Shown here: positions 29,515 through 39,068 of the stretch, piece by piece | Layout: every line of letters begins with the position of its first letter | Numbering within the stretch: the first letter of the stretch is position 1 | The notes under the pieces: generated by a model | What the model was told of the DNA's origin: nothing | Database searches by the model: none | Seen by the model: only the letters and a program-made list of their open reading frames with translations | Made by a program: the position numbers and the translations under genes | NCBI RefSeq assembly: GCF_007431345.1 | Contig: NZ_CP041730.1 | Coordinates: 744,001-808,000 of the forward strand | DNA: 64,000 nt | Origin: Chitinimonas arctica | Lineage (GTDB): Bacteria > Pseudomonadota > Gammaproteobacteria > Burkholderiales > Chitinimonadaceae | Direction of reading: 5' to 3'

Positions 29515-30735
29515 TCAAGCCACTTCGTCAACCGTAGCCAGCCTTGCCATCGGGTTGGCTTCACGCCGCGCACTCAGCAGGCAAAAGCCGGCACAGCCCA
29601 CCGCAATGGCCGCGACGATATACCAATTGAGGCCGGGCATGCCGAGATCGCGCGATAGATCGTAGAGGAGGCCGGCCATGAAGGTCCCCACCATATTGCC
29701 AAAGCTGCGGAAGAAATGCATGGCGCCCATTGCCTTGGCGAGGCGCTCGCTTGGTATGCGCTTGGCAACCCAGAGATCGAAGGAAGGCGTGAACAGAATA
29801 TCGCCCAGCACCACGATAAAGCAGCCGGCAATCACATAGTGCGAGGTCAGGCCGGCCCCGAACAGTACATACGCAGCAGCCATGGCGGCGAAGGCAAACG
29901 CCATCACTTGCCCGGGTTGCAGGCGCTTATTCATATAGCGGAACACCGGAAATTGCAGCACCAGCAAGGTCAAGCCGGTGATCCAGAAGGGTGTGGACAG
30001 CGGCAAGTCCTTGACGTAGGCCTGCATATGCAAGGGCATGCCGATCAGAAAGCTGATCGACAAGAGCCAGAACACGCTGGATAGCAGAAAATACTGCCCG
30101 CCACCGCGTAATTGCAAGCCACTGAGAATCGCCAGGTTCACCAGTGGCACGGCTGGCTTGCCGGCCGCGCCGCCTTCGCTATCCAGGCGAGCCGGGATAA
30201 AGCTGTAGGCCGCCAGGCAGTAGACCATGAACAGCGCGAACACCACGGCGAACACGGTGGCCATCGCGACACCCATAAACAAGCCGCCGAGCAAGGCGCC
30301 TGAAATGGCGCCTACCTGACAAGACATCTGGAAGGACGAAAAGGCCTTGGGACGATCCGCCTCGGGAAAGGTACTCAGCACATTCTTCAGGCCGGGGAAG
30401 GAGATGCCCGCGCCAAAACCGACAAAGAAGGCCAATACGCCGTAGAAGACCACACTATCGCCGGCCTGGCCCATCAAGCCCAAGGCCACCGCTTCCATCG
30501 CAACGCCGGCAACGATACTGGCGCGGGTACCCATGCGGACGGTCACGCCTTCGTAGCAGAAAGTAGCGCTGAGCCGGCCGACATAGGTGAGGAACATCAC
30601 GAAGCCCGCCCAGAAGCCGCTATGGCTAGCACCCAGGGTGGAGATCAGATGGGGAAAATAAATATAGTTGCCGATATGCGCCAAGGCGATGCCGGCATTG
30701 ATACCGAGTAGGGTTCTTCTGGTTTGGGGAGACAT
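29515..30735 (-). CDS. MFS transporter ending the carrier-protein operon
   Basis: 406 residues with about twelve membrane segments and an MFS-like arrangement. GVTVRMGTRAS stands after the second helix, and GLKNVLSTFPEADRPKAF is the central N-domain loop. It is the last gene of the ten-gene operon, 58 bases after the dehydrogenase, with AAGGTG as SD. The likely role is export of the final product, conferring self-protection; substrate unknown. It is unrelated in detail to the exporter of the NRPS cluster, which argues that the two clusters make separate products. Confidence 0.85.
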   Translation of the reverse strand: MSPQTRRTLLGINAGIALAHIGNYIYFPHLISTLGASHSGFWAGFVMFLTYVGRLSATFCYEGVTVRMGTRASIVAGVAMEAVALGLMGQAGDSVVFYGVLAFFVGFGAGISFPGLKNVLSTFPEADRPKAFSSFQMSCQVGAISGALLGGLFMGVAMATVFAVVFALFMVYCLAAYSFIPARLDSEGGAAGKPAVPLVNLAILSGLQLRGGGQYFLLSSVFWLLSISFLIGMPLHMQAYVKDLPLSTPFWITGLTLLVLQFPVFRYMNKRLQPGQVMAFAFAAMAAAYVLFGAGLTSHYVIAGCFIVVLGDILFTPSFDLWVAKRIPSERLAKAMGAMHFFRSFGNMVGTFMAGLLYDLSRDLGMPGLNWYIVAAIAVGCAGFCLLSARREANPMARLATVDEVA

Positions 30736-30793
30736 TCACACACCTTGTCATTCGATGAGAATCGGGGAGGCTCCGGACACGTCGCGAGACGGT

Positions 30794-31714
30794 TCAAACG
30801 GACTTCGGCACCAGTTTCGCGCCGGTCAACCTCTCCTGCGCCTCCACCAGCGAAGTCACGTACTTCTTGCCGTAACCGAGTGCGCTGGCAACCGAGAGCG
30901 ACTGATGCACCGCAGCACCAACCATCGAAGGCAGGCCCATGTTCTCCGCCATATGCAGGTAATAGCGCACATCCTTGCGGGCGTTATCCAATTCGAACCG
31001 CAGGCTGGACAACTCTCCGCCCAGCGTCTTGGCCATGGCCTGGAACAGAGGGGAATTGACCGGACCGGCCGACATCATCTCCACCAGTCTGACGGGGTCC
31101 ACCCCCGCACGCTGGCCGATGGCGAAGGCCTCGGCCGTGGCGGTGCAAATGGATTGGCCGATGAAATTGTTCAGCAGCTTGACCACATGCCCCGCCCCGG
31201 GTCCGCCGACATGGAAGACATTTTCGGCGAAGCAGCGCAATAGCGGCTCCAGCCGCTGCAATACGGCCGGCTCGCAACCGACCATGATATTGAGCTTGCC
31301 GGCTTCGGCCTCTTGCGGTGTACGGCCCAAAGGCGCATCGACCAGGATGACGTCCTTGCGTGCGCAGATTTCGCGTAGCCGCGCCGTCGAGTCGGGCTCG
31401 CTGGTCGAACAATCCACCAGCACGAGGCCGGCACGGGCACCGGCCAGCAGGCCGCCTTCGCCGACAATTACCTGCTCGACCTGAGGCGAGCCGGTCACGC
31501 AGATAAAGATCACTTCCGCGCCGGCGGCCAACTCGCTCAAGGACGCCACCCGGCTCGCGCCGGCGGCCAGCAGATCGTCCACCCGCTCGGTCCCGCCCCG
31601 CACGGTCAAGCCGAGCGCATGCCCTGCCGCCAGCAGGTTCCTGGCGATCCCATGCCCCATCAGGCCGGTCGCGCCCACCATGCCCAGCCGCGCCATTTCA
31701 TGACTTTGTGTCAT
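30794..31714 (-). CDS. NAD(P)-dependent beta-hydroxyacid dehydrogenase family protein
   Basis: 306 residues of the 3-hydroxyisobutyrate/6-phosphogluconate dehydrogenase superfamily. An N-terminal Rossmann fold starts at GMVGATGLMGHGIA; VDCSTSEPDST and DAPLGRTPQEAEAGKL match the family's substrate-binding region; GHVVKLLNN carries the conserved catalytic lysine. Its ATG overlaps the amidohydrolase stop (ATGA), so it is translationally coupled. In this operon it might reduce (or oxidise) a keto or aldehyde intermediate formed by the transketolase pair. The substrate cannot be told from sequence. Confidence 0.85.
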   Translation of the reverse strand: MTQSHEMARLGMVGATGLMGHGIARNLLAAGHALGLTVRGGTERVDDLLAAGASRVASLSELAAGAEVIFICVTGSPQVEQVIVGEGGLLAGARAGLVLVDCSTSEPDSTARLREICARKDVILVDAPLGRTPQEAEAGKLNIMVGCEPAVLQRLEPLLRCFAENVFHVGGPGAGHVVKLLNNFIGQSICTATAEAFAIGQRAGVDPVRLVEMMSAGPVNSPLFQAMAKTLGGELSSLRFELDNARKDVRYYLHMAENMGLPSMVGAAVHQSLSVASALGYGKKYVTSLVEAQERLTGAKLVPKSV

Positions 31715-33063
31715 AAGCTCACCTTCCCTCTCGTGGCGCCTGTCCGCAGCGCGCCGATGATCTCAACGATTTTCGTCCTATCCACCTGCGCGCCCCGCAC
31801 ATAGGTCGCGCTGGGTAGCGAGCCTGCCGCGCCATGGACGTCGGTAAACAGATTGAAGGTCGCTTCCGCCCCCACGCGGATCGGATGTAGATCAGTCTTC
31901 CGGCCGGCCATCCGGTCGAAGAAGCCGCGTCCACCCACCGTAGCCGCGGTCTGCAGCCGGTGGTTGCAACCCTCGGCCTGCTCATCGAGCAGACGTACTT
32001 CGCCGAGCAGGCTGTAGCCGTGAAACCCGCCGGTATTGCCGGAATCGGTTCCCACCAGCAGCGCACCCCGCTCCATGGCGGCAATACTGTTGCGGCGGAT
32101 ATTGCTCAAGGCCTGCGTGCGCGACTCCTGACAATTGCGCGCGATGCCAAACGGCTGCTCGATACCGGACACGAAGTCGATATTGGCGGCGTCCTGGGTC
32201 TGCGCAAAGCTGGGTCGGCCATATTCGTCGAGAAACTCTTCCCGCCGCAGGATCATGGGACGCAATCCGCTCAAGGTGGAGACGAACTTCGCACCAGGAA
32301 TGCTTTGCCAATCCGCCTCCGACAGTTCGACGTCGCGAACGGCATGGGCGAAGTAGCGAAACCCCATGCGCCACGCCAGCATGACTTCTTCCCGGGTGGT
32401 GCAATCGAGCACGCAATCGAGGCCTTGTGCCTGCGTCGCCCGTGCCAAGCCGGCCAGCAACTCGGTCGATAAGCGCGAGAATTTCGGCACCCCGCCCGGT
32501 TGTTCCACCCCACCGGTAAACATGATCTTGAGGAAGGTCGCGCCCATGCTGCGATTGGCATGCAGGATGGTATCGAGGTCCGCCAGGCACCCCAGCATGA
32601 ACACCGGCGAGGGGAATTCCGTCCCATGGCCGCCCTTGCCGTCGAGGCCGCACATGGTCGTGACGGCGTAGGCGCAATGGGCGATCTCCGGGAAGGGCAA
32701 GGCCGTCTCGTGGGCCGCCTGCCGCCAGCGCTTCTGCACCAGGGGGAAGCCGAACATATCGACGATATGGGTCACGCCGTGATACAGGTACTGCAGCGCG
32801 ACGATGGCGGGATCATCCACCGAATCATCGAAGTTGGGCGGCAGCGCCATATGGGCGTGGCATTCGGTATACCCCGGCCATAGCGCCGCCGTCGCGCGCT
32901 CGGCACCCGCTTCGCCGGCCGGCTGGATGGCGGTGAAGACCCCCTCCTCCATCGTTACGTCGTAAAGCATGGCGGGATCGATATACGGCAGGGCAAGCCG
33001 CTGGAAGACCTGCTTTCCGCCGGCGGCGGACTGCCGTGCGTGATCGGATTGGACCTTGATCAT
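31711..33063 (-). CDS. Amidohydrolase superfamily protein
   Basis: 450 residues, metal-dependent hydrolase TIM barrel. The N-terminal HxH motif is in GYTECHAHM. A lysine in ATFLKIMFTGG could be the carboxylated metal bridge, HA in RYFAHAV and D in VGTDSGN are further candidate ligands. The first His normally following the Lys strand is replaced by DCTT, so a mononuclear or atypical site is possible. It resembles the imidazolonepropionase/prolidase-like branch. Start and stop overlap both neighbours by ATGA. In the pathway it could cyclise or hydrolyse an amide of the amino-acid product. Function is inferred from the superfamily only. Confidence 0.8.
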   Translation of the reverse strand: MIKVQSDHARQSAAGGKQVFQRLALPYIDPAMLYDVTMEEGVFTAIQPAGEAGAERATAALWPGYTECHAHMALPPNFDDSVDDPAIVALQYLYHGVTHIVDMFGFPLVQKRWRQAAHETALPFPEIAHCAYAVTTMCGLDGKGGHGTEFPSPVFMLGCLADLDTILHANRSMGATFLKIMFTGGVEQPGGVPKFSRLSTELLAGLARATQAQGLDCVLDCTTREEVMLAWRMGFRYFAHAVRDVELSEADWQSIPGAKFVSTLSGLRPMILRREEFLDEYGRPSFAQTQDAANIDFVSGIEQPFGIARNCQESRTQALSNIRRNSIAAMERGALLVGTDSGNTGGFHGYSLLGEVRLLDEQAEGCNHRLQTAATVGGRGFFDRMAGRKTDLHPIRVGAEATFNLFTDVHGAAGSLPSATYVRGAQVDRTKIVEIIGALRTGATRGKVSL

Positions 33064-34319
33064 CTTGCCACGCCAACCGCGATTTCCAGATCGATCAGGT
33101 CCAGTGCCGCTTCGCAGCGGCTACTGGCTTCCTCGCGGCTACTGCCGGTAAAGACCATATGCCCGACCCAGTCGAAGTTGCTCTTGGAAAGCTTGGTCAC
33201 GGGCCGGCCCGGCACGCGATAGCTCAGCGCATCCTGGTAACCAGGCAGCGCCTTGAGCTTTTCCAGGTCGATGCGGGACAGCGTGCCGTCAACGGGTGAA
33301 CCGAACCAGCGCACGCTGGCAACGATCTTGCCAGGGATAGGATGTTCCGGTTCTTCGCCCAATGCCTGGCGAATTACCTCCAGATAAGGATCGACACCGC
33401 TGGAGATCTTCATCAGACCGGGCACGATGCCGCCGATCAGGCGGGCATTCACTTCGCACAGCACCGGACCATCCTTGCCCAGGATGTATTCGGCGTGGAT
33501 AAAGCCAAAGTCGATGCCCAGATTGCGCAAGACCGCTTCGTTCATGGCGAACAATTCGGCCTGTTGCGGATGGTCGTTCAGAAAGGTCGCGCCCATCTCG
33601 ATAAAGTAGGGGAAGCCGCTCAGGCAACGGTCGGTCACGCCTAGATTGACGATACGGCCATCCTTATGGACGCATGCTTCGACCGACACCAATTCACCGG
33701 CGATGAATTCTTCGACCAGGATGTCCGGAATACGTACCACGCTGCGGCCGTAATCCACTACCTTGGACAATTCGGCCAGGTAGTCGGCCAGCTCGGTCTC
33801 ATTGGTCAGGTGCAGGACATGCAGGCTGGCCGATCCGTCCGAAGGCTTGATCACACAGGGAAAACCGACCTCGCGCACCGCCGCTTCGATCAGGGCATGG
33901 TCCAGCGTCGGTACATGGGCAAAGCGGGGTTGTCGCACGCCGGTACCGGCCAGCGTCAGACGGGTGCGGTGCTTGTGCCGCGCATTCAGGGCGCCATCCA
34001 CATTCATGCCGGGCAAACCCAGGGCCCGCGCCACCGAGGCGGTGTGTACGGTATGGTATTCACTGTAGGTGGTGACACCATCCACCGGCTTATCGGCATG
34101 GATGCCCTTGGCCAGTTCGACCAGGGCATCGATAAAGAAAGTATCGGCCGATTTGATCACCTGGCAGTTGGCGTGCTCGAAGGCAGCCTTCGTCAATGGC
34201 GAGACATTCAGGTAAAAATCGGGATCCGCCGAAACGAAGGTGACGTGATGGCCCAGTTGCAGTGCGTTGGCAATACCGGCAACGCCATTGGGGTTACATT
34301 CGATCATCAGGATATGCAT
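33060..34319 (-). CDS. ATP-grasp carboxylate-amine ligase
   Basis: 419 residues with a pre-ATP-grasp Rossmann domain (MHILMIECNPNGVAGI) and an ATP-grasp core: FPCVIKPSDGSASLHV (ATP-binding Lys), LVEEFIAGELVSVEACV, and CEVNARLIGGIVPGL (Mg ligands E and N). This is the carbamoyl-phosphate-synthase-like/L-amino-acid ligase branch, whose members join an amino acid to another amine via an acyl phosphate. It may couple the released unusual amino acid to a partner, making a dipeptide. It is distinct from LysX of the same operon. SD AGGAA six bases before ATG; 48 bases after the transketolase gene. Confidence 0.85.
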   Translation of the reverse strand: MHILMIECNPNGVAGIANALQLGHHVTFVSADPDFYLNVSPLTKAAFEHANCQVIKSADTFFIDALVELAKGIHADKPVDGVTTYSEYHTVHTASVARALGLPGMNVDGALNARHKHRTRLTLAGTGVRQPRFAHVPTLDHALIEAAVREVGFPCVIKPSDGSASLHVLHLTNETELADYLAELSKVVDYGRSVVRIPDILVEEFIAGELVSVEACVHKDGRIVNLGVTDRCLSGFPYFIEMGATFLNDHPQQAELFAMNEAVLRNLGIDFGFIHAEYILGKDGPVLCEVNARLIGGIVPGLMKISSGVDPYLEVIRQALGEEPEHPIPGKIVASVRWFGSPVDGTLSRIDLEKLKALPGYQDALSYRVPGRPVTKLSKSNFDWVGHMVFTGSSREEASSRCEAALDLIDLEIAVGVAR

Positions 34320-34367
34320 GGGATTTCCTAGGTAAAGGTTTAAATGCTTGTTTTTTTGAATGCCGAC

Positions 34368-35282
34368 TCAGGCCATCGCCGCCGTCAGCGTGTCTATCTT
34401 CTCCAGCAAGGCCGCCGTGGAAAATCCCAATGATTCAAGGACTTCCTCATGCGACCCGCCACTATTCGGCCATTTCTCTCCGCAATTGAAGGAATGGACC
34501 CGGCAGTCGGGCATCAGCAAGGCCAGCGCCGACCCAATGCCACCCATGGGCCTGTGCTCCTCCACCACCAAGACCGTATGGCAGCGGGCGGCGATTGCCT
34601 GGGCCGCGATCTCCAGCGCCGGCTGGTCCAACATGCAGAGGTGGGCATGCGCGAGATCGCCGCGCTGCTCGCGGGCGGCCAACACCGCCACGGTGCCCAT
34701 TTCCCCGGCGGACACCAGGCACACGCCCTGGTCGGATCCGCCCTGCCAGACAATGCCGTGCGAGTCGCGTTCGCCGTCCAGGCTGGCATAGGCGCCGTTG
34801 CGGCCCAGGCGCATATAGAACGGTCCGGGCGTACCGACCATAAGCCTGACCATTTCGCGGGTTTCCTCCTCCCCGTAGGGCGCCAGGATGCGGATGCCGG
34901 GAAACGAGCGGATCACGGCGAAGTCTTCCAGGCAGTGATGGGTGGTGCCGAACCAGCCCCCGGCCACCCCGGCATAGGGTGCGACGACCTTGATATTCGC
35001 CCCCATGTAAGCCAGCGACAGCTTGATGCTCTCGGCCGACCGCAGCACAGCGAAAGGCGCGAAGGTGCTGAAAAACGGCGTATAGCCGTTCAGTGCGATG
35101 GCGGTAGCGCAATCCACGGCTGCCGCCTCGGCAATGCCCAGGTTGTAGAAGCGATCCGGAAACGCTTCCTGGAAGGGATGCTTCGCCCCACCCAGGTCGG
35201 CCTCCAGACATACGATTTCCGGGTGCTGGTGCGCAAGCCGCGTCAACTCTTCCCGGTAGGCAACTCGTCCTGCCAAGCTCAT
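34368..35282 (-). CDS. Transketolase, C-terminal subunit
   Basis: 304 residues: the pyrimidine-binding and C-terminal domains of a split transketolase (EADLGGAKHPFQEAFPDRFYNLGIAEAAAVD contains the conserved Glu that activates TPP; GVAGGWFGTTHH follows). The ATG at 35282 overlaps the stop of the N-terminal subunit (ATGA), better than an upstream in-frame ATG at 35300. The alpha/beta pair would transfer a two-carbon ketol unit. In known carrier-protein pathways of Streptomyces the acceptor is the carrier-bound glutamate semialdehyde, giving a seven-carbon hydroxy-keto amino acid; here that is inferred from the neighbours. Confidence 0.92.
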   Translation of the reverse strand: MSLAGRVAYREELTRLAHQHPEIVCLEADLGGAKHPFQEAFPDRFYNLGIAEAAAVDCATAIALNGYTPFFSTFAPFAVLRSAESIKLSLAYMGANIKVVAPYAGVAGGWFGTTHHCLEDFAVIRSFPGIRILAPYGEEETREMVRLMVGTPGPFYMRLGRNGAYASLDGERDSHGIVWQGGSDQGVCLVSAGEMGTVAVLAAREQRGDLAHAHLCMLDQPALEIAAQAIAARCHTVLVVEEHRPMGGIGSALALLMPDCRVHSFNCGEKWPNSGGSHEEVLESLGFSTAALLEKIDTLTAAMA

Positions 35283-36094
35283 GCCATGGACTCCTTCCAC
35301 TTTTGTGCCATCGCCGGCTTGAGCACGACGTAATGGCAGGCGGGATTGTTTTCGATGGCGGGAATGCCCTTGCCCTTGACGGTCTCGGCGATGATCGCGA
35401 GCGGACGGTCTCCGGTCAGGTCATGCGCGACGATGCGGGCGGACAAGGCATCGATATCGTGCCCATCCAAGGTCTCTACCCGAAAACCGAAGCTTTCGAA
35501 GCGCTTGTCCAGATTCTCCAAGGGCGAGATATCGTCCACCGCCCCATCGTTCTGGCCTCCGTTGCGGTCGATCACCACCACGAAATTGCCCAGACGCTGC
35601 GCACTCGCCAACTGGAATGCTTCCCAGCAGAGGCCTTCCTGCAATTCCCCGTCGCCCGCCACCACCAAACCACGCCGCCTATCCCCCTTCAATTTCCTGG
35701 CCAAGGCCCAGCCGACCGCGTAGGCCACGCCATGGCCCAGGCTGCCGGTGGAAAACCGGATGCCGGGAATCTTGTGGTTGGGGTGGCCTGTCAGGATGGA
35801 GCCGCGCCTGCCGTAGCCCACCGCCGGATCCTCCGGCAGCATGTCCATATGGTGCATAACGGCATAGAGTCCAGCCGCCGCATGCCCCTTGCTCAGCACC
35901 ACCTCGTCGCCCTGCTCGCGGTCGCTACTGATAAAAGCCGCGATCAGGATGTCGGCGACCGATAGGCTGCCTCCCACATGGCAACCGGTCGGCGTGGCGC
36001 CGAGATCGACGATGGTTTGCCGTACTTTCTTTTGCAACTGGACGATGGCCGGGTTTGGCGCCGCCATGGCCAACTGGTCGGTATTCGCGTTCAT
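35279..36094 (-). CDS. Transketolase, N-terminal subunit
   Basis: 271 residues: the TPP/Mg-binding domain. Seen: LSKGHAAAGLYAV, FSTGSLGHGVAYAVG, the TPP motif GDGELQEGLCWEA...RNGGQNDG. It is half of a normal transketolase and is completed by the next gene. Its ATG overlaps the stop of the kinase-peptidase gene (ATGA). Split transketolases occur widely, but their place inside a LysW-type operon points to C2 transfer onto a carrier-bound aldehyde (family knowledge plus inference). Confidence 0.92.
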   Translation of the reverse strand: MNANTDQLAMAAPNPAIVQLQKKVRQTIVDLGATPTGCHVGGSLSVADILIAAFISSDREQGDEVVLSKGHAAAGLYAVMHHMDMLPEDPAVGYGRRGSILTGHPNHKIPGIRFSTGSLGHGVAYAVGWALARKLKGDRRRGLVVAGDGELQEGLCWEAFQLASAQRLGNFVVVIDRNGGQNDGAVDDISPLENLDKRFESFGFRVETLDGHDIDALSARIVAHDLTGDRPLAIIAETVKGKGIPAIENNPACHYVVLKPAMAQKWKESMA

Positions 36095-38028
36095 GGCTGG
36101 GGCCTGCGACCGGTAAACCAGTTCTGGATCGCCTTATCCAGAACCTGTCTGGCCTGCTGATATTCCTCGGCGGTAATGAACTCGTGGCTGGTGTGATCCA
36201 GCGAGGAGTCGCCGGGGCCATAGGCCACCATATCCACGCCGGTCCAGGTGGTCGCCAGCGTATTCATGTCGCTGGTACCCTTCTTCACCACATAGCGCGG
36301 CTTGATGCCGTCGGCCGCGAAGGCGCGGTTGAAACTACGCGCCAACTCGCAGGTGCGGCCCGTCGTATAGCCCGGCGTGGCGCACAGGATCTCGCAGCTG
36401 ACTTCGGCACCTTCCGACTCCGCCACGACCTGCAGCAAGGCCGCCAGATCAGCCTTGGGCGATAACCGGAAATTGAGTATGCCTTCGGCGAATTGCCTGG
36501 CCGGATCGCTCCAGCTCTTGGCGGAAATCAGCGCATCGATGCCTTCGGGGTCGAATTGCTCGGCACCGCTACGCAGTTTCGCCACCGTGGTCACCATCAG
36601 ATCGGGCGCGGAAACGATACCCTTGCCGGCCGAGTGCGCATGCGGCACCGCGGCCAGGATGCGCAACTTCAACAGCCCGTAATAGCCCAGGGTCAAAGTA
36701 TCGTAGCGGCTGGGTTCGCCAATGATCACGGCATCGGCGGGCATGGTATCGCGGATATGGAATGCGCCCTTCGACGAGGTCACCTCCTCCTCCACCGCGC
36801 CCACCACGGTCAACTTGCCATGGGCAGGCACCTCGGCGGCCAGCAGAGCTTCGACGAAATTGATCAGCGAGCCCTTCGCATCGACGATGCCGCGCGCGCA
36901 GACATGGCCGTCCTCGTTCAGGACCGGACGCCATGGGCCAGGTACGGTATCCACATGGCTGAGCATCATCAGGTGATCGACGCCCTCGCCCTTGCTGGCG
37001 ACGAAGTTTCCCGCCTCGTCCATCCAGGCACGGACGCCTTGGCGCTGGCATAGCGACACCAGCCAGTTGACGAACTCGGTCTCGTCGGTGGAAACCGAAT
37101 TGATCGATGCCGCTTGGGTCAGCATCTTGACGGCAGGATGCGGCGGCACCAGCGGCCAGATATGGGTACTGCCCAGCGGCTGACTTAGTGCGTGCGGCCC
37201 GACAATGCGCACATCGGCATTGCCCTGCTCGATGACGTAGTGAGCCGCGCGCATCTTTTGCTTCATACGCCCGCGCACAAAATCCAGCTCGTCGCCCGGG
37301 AAGATATCGGTCACCACCGAAGCCGGATCATCCACCTGGCGCAGAATGCCGGGCGTACCGGTGACGAAGCGCACGTGGTCCGCCTTCAAGGTCACCGCCA
37401 GGAAGGCGGCCAGCAGGTCGGCATCGGTATTGAGTATTCCGCCGGCGACGTCGGCGTCCGCCACCGGCGCGGTCAGGCAGACCACATCGTGGTTTTCCAG
37501 CAAATGCTGCAGCAGCCTGGTTTGGCAACGCAGCGGCTGGCCGACCAGATGGTCTCGCACGATGATGGACTTGCCGTCCCGGTTGACCTTGATCGGACGA
37601 TTGCGGCTTGCTTCCACCAGGCCCAGACTGAATGCCGGCGCCACAAAGGCGCGCAGGCCTTGTTGCCGTAGCTGGTGGGTCACCTGTGGAATCACCGCCG
37701 TTTCATAGGCGCGTACCAGGGTTGCGATATCTTCCGCATCGGCGGTACGCACCTGGTCACCGTTGGACAGGGTATGGAACACCATGGTCCGGCCTTCAGA
37801 CGCGTATTGCCGCTCGATGGCGCTGCCGCCGCCCATTACGACCAGCACGCGCCGGCCGCTGAGGCTCAGCTTGCGGATATCCTCGAAAATCACCCCGCCG
37901 GCGTCCAGGCTGGCACTGCCGACCTTGACGACGTAAAGCGGTTCGCGGGCTTTCGATGGGGCGGCCGCGGCGGTCTGCTTGGCTGCGGTTTCGAGCTGCT
38001 TGGTTTCGGTACTTGTTGCGGCGGTCAT
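36091..38028 (-). CDS. Fusion: LysZ-like amino-acid kinase + LysK-like M20 deacylase
   Basis: 645 residues with two enzymes in one chain. Residues about 30-300 are an amino acid kinase of the acetylglutamate/LysW-aminoadipate kinase type (VVKVGSASLDAGG at the phosphate loop; AGGILNTDADLLAAFLAV in the nucleotide/substrate region). Residues about 305-645 are an M20 metallopeptidase: HVDTVPGPW, RGIVDAKGS, EEEVTSS, IGEPSRYD and the final DHTSHEF supply the usual two-metal ligands. In LysW pathways the kinase activates the side-chain carboxylate of the carrier-bound amino acid, and the M20 enzyme later cuts the product from the carrier. These are normally separate proteins. The ATG at 38028 overlaps the reductase stop; a GTG at 38034 is possible. 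Confidence 0.9.
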   Translation of the reverse strand: MTAATSTETKQLETAAKQTAAAAPSKAREPLYVVKVGSASLDAGGVIFEDIRKLSLSGRRVLVVMGGGSAIERQYASEGRTMVFHTLSNGDQVRTADAEDIATLVRAYETAVIPQVTHQLRQQGLRAFVAPAFSLGLVEASRNRPIKVNRDGKSIIVRDHLVGQPLRCQTRLLQHLLENHDVVCLTAPVADADVAGGILNTDADLLAAFLAVTLKADHVRFVTGTPGILRQVDDPASVVTDIFPGDELDFVRGRMKQKMRAAHYVIEQGNADVRIVGPHALSQPLGSTHIWPLVPPHPAVKMLTQAASINSVSTDETEFVNWLVSLCQRQGVRAWMDEAGNFVASKGEGVDHLMMLSHVDTVPGPWRPVLNEDGHVCARGIVDAKGSLINFVEALLAAEVPAHGKLTVVGAVEEEVTSSKGAFHIRDTMPADAVIIGEPSRYDTLTLGYYGLLKLRILAAVPHAHSAGKGIVSAPDLMVTTVAKLRSGAEQFDPEGIDALISAKSWSDPARQFAEGILNFRLSPKADLAALLQVVAESEGAEVSCEILCATPGYTTGRTCELARSFNRAFAADGIKPRYVVKKGTSDMNTLATTWTGVDMVAYGPGDSSLDHTSHEFITAEEYQQARQVLDKAIQNWFTGRRPQP

Positions 38029-39068
38029 GGCCACATCCCTCCGTGAGTCAGGCCCTCGTCTTCCGAGAAGCCGTGCATTAGATTCATTGCCTGTATGCCT
38101 TGCCCCGCCGCGCCCTTGATCAGATTGTCCAGGGCGCTGATCACGGTGCAGCGGCGTCCATCCACATGGCTGGCCACCTCAACCGCGTTGGAACCGACCA
38201 CCGTCTTCAGCATCGGCACATTCCAGGGGCCCTGGGCCTGCCCCAGATAGCGGACGAAGCGGGTGCCGCCGTAGGCCGAGAAAAACGCTTTGCGCACATC
38301 CAGCTCCGTGACGCCATCGCGCAGCGTCATAAAGGAAGAGACCGAAATTCCCCGCGGTCCGTCCAGGCTGCCGACCGACAAGCGCAGCGCGACTTCGCTA
38401 CCCGCGTGGTCGCGCAAGGCCTGGATGATTTCCGGTTCGTGCCGATGGCCGGACAACTTGTAAGGCCGGTAGTTATGGCTGCGCTCGGCCGGATGCTCGG
38501 CGCTTTCCTTGCCGCTGCCGCTGGAACCGGTCTTGGCCTCGGCCACGATTTCGCCTTCCACCAAGCCCGCCGCAACCAGCGGATAGAGGCTGTAAAAGGT
38601 GGCCACCGCCATGCAACCGGGCAGATTGATCAGCTGGCAGTCGGCGTAGTCCTGCTGCCAGAATTCCGGTATCAGGTAGCGCGCACCTTCGGGCACGCCG
38701 TGCGCGGCGGTTTCCGGATAGTGCGTCGCCAACAAGGCCGGATCGCGCAAGCGATAATCCCCCGCTAGATTGATGATGCGCTTGGCCTTGGGACGTATCT
38801 GCGCCAATACCCGGGGCAGCACGCCGCCCGGTAGGCAGGAGAAAACGACATCCGCCTCGCGCATGGTCTCGATGGTGGAAAATCGTTTGCGCCCCGCCTC
38901 GGGAAAATGCCGCAAGGCCGGCAAGCTGCGCCCTATCGCCTGCCCTGCCCGCGCCCGCGAAGTCGCATCCAGCAATTTGACCTGGCGATGCGATTGCAAC
39001 AGCCGGATCAATTCACCGCCCACAAAGCCGGCAGCGCCCAGCACCGAAACCGTGATCTGCTCGCTCAT
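38025..39068 (-). CDS. lysY: LysY/ArgC-type semialdehyde-forming reductase
   Basis: 347 residues of the N-acyl-gamma-glutamyl-phosphate reductase family (NADPH). Rossmann motif VLGAAGFVGGELIRLL, catalytic Cys in INLPGCMAVAT, and the family segment KTGSSGSGKE. It would reduce the carrier-bound glutamyl (or longer) phosphate made by the kinase to the aldehyde. The ATG at 39068 overlaps the ligase stop (ATGA); a longer frame reaching 39224 would overlap lysX and is rejected. Context (LysW carrier, LysX) favours the carrier-linked substrate over acetylglutamate. Confidence 0.9.
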   Translation of the reverse strand: MSEQITVSVLGAAGFVGGELIRLLQSHRQVKLLDATSRARAGQAIGRSLPALRHFPEAGRKRFSTIETMREADVVFSCLPGGVLPRVLAQIRPKAKRIINLAGDYRLRDPALLATHYPETAAHGVPEGARYLIPEFWQQDYADCQLINLPGCMAVATFYSLYPLVAAGLVEGEIVAEAKTGSSGSGKESAEHPAERSHNYRPYKLSGHRHEPEIIQALRDHAGSEVALRLSVGSLDGPRGISVSSFMTLRDGVTELDVRKAFFSAYGGTRFVRYLGQAQGPWNVPMLKTVVGSNAVEVASHVDGRRCTVISALDNLIKGAAGQGIQAMNLMHGFSEDEGLTHGGMWP

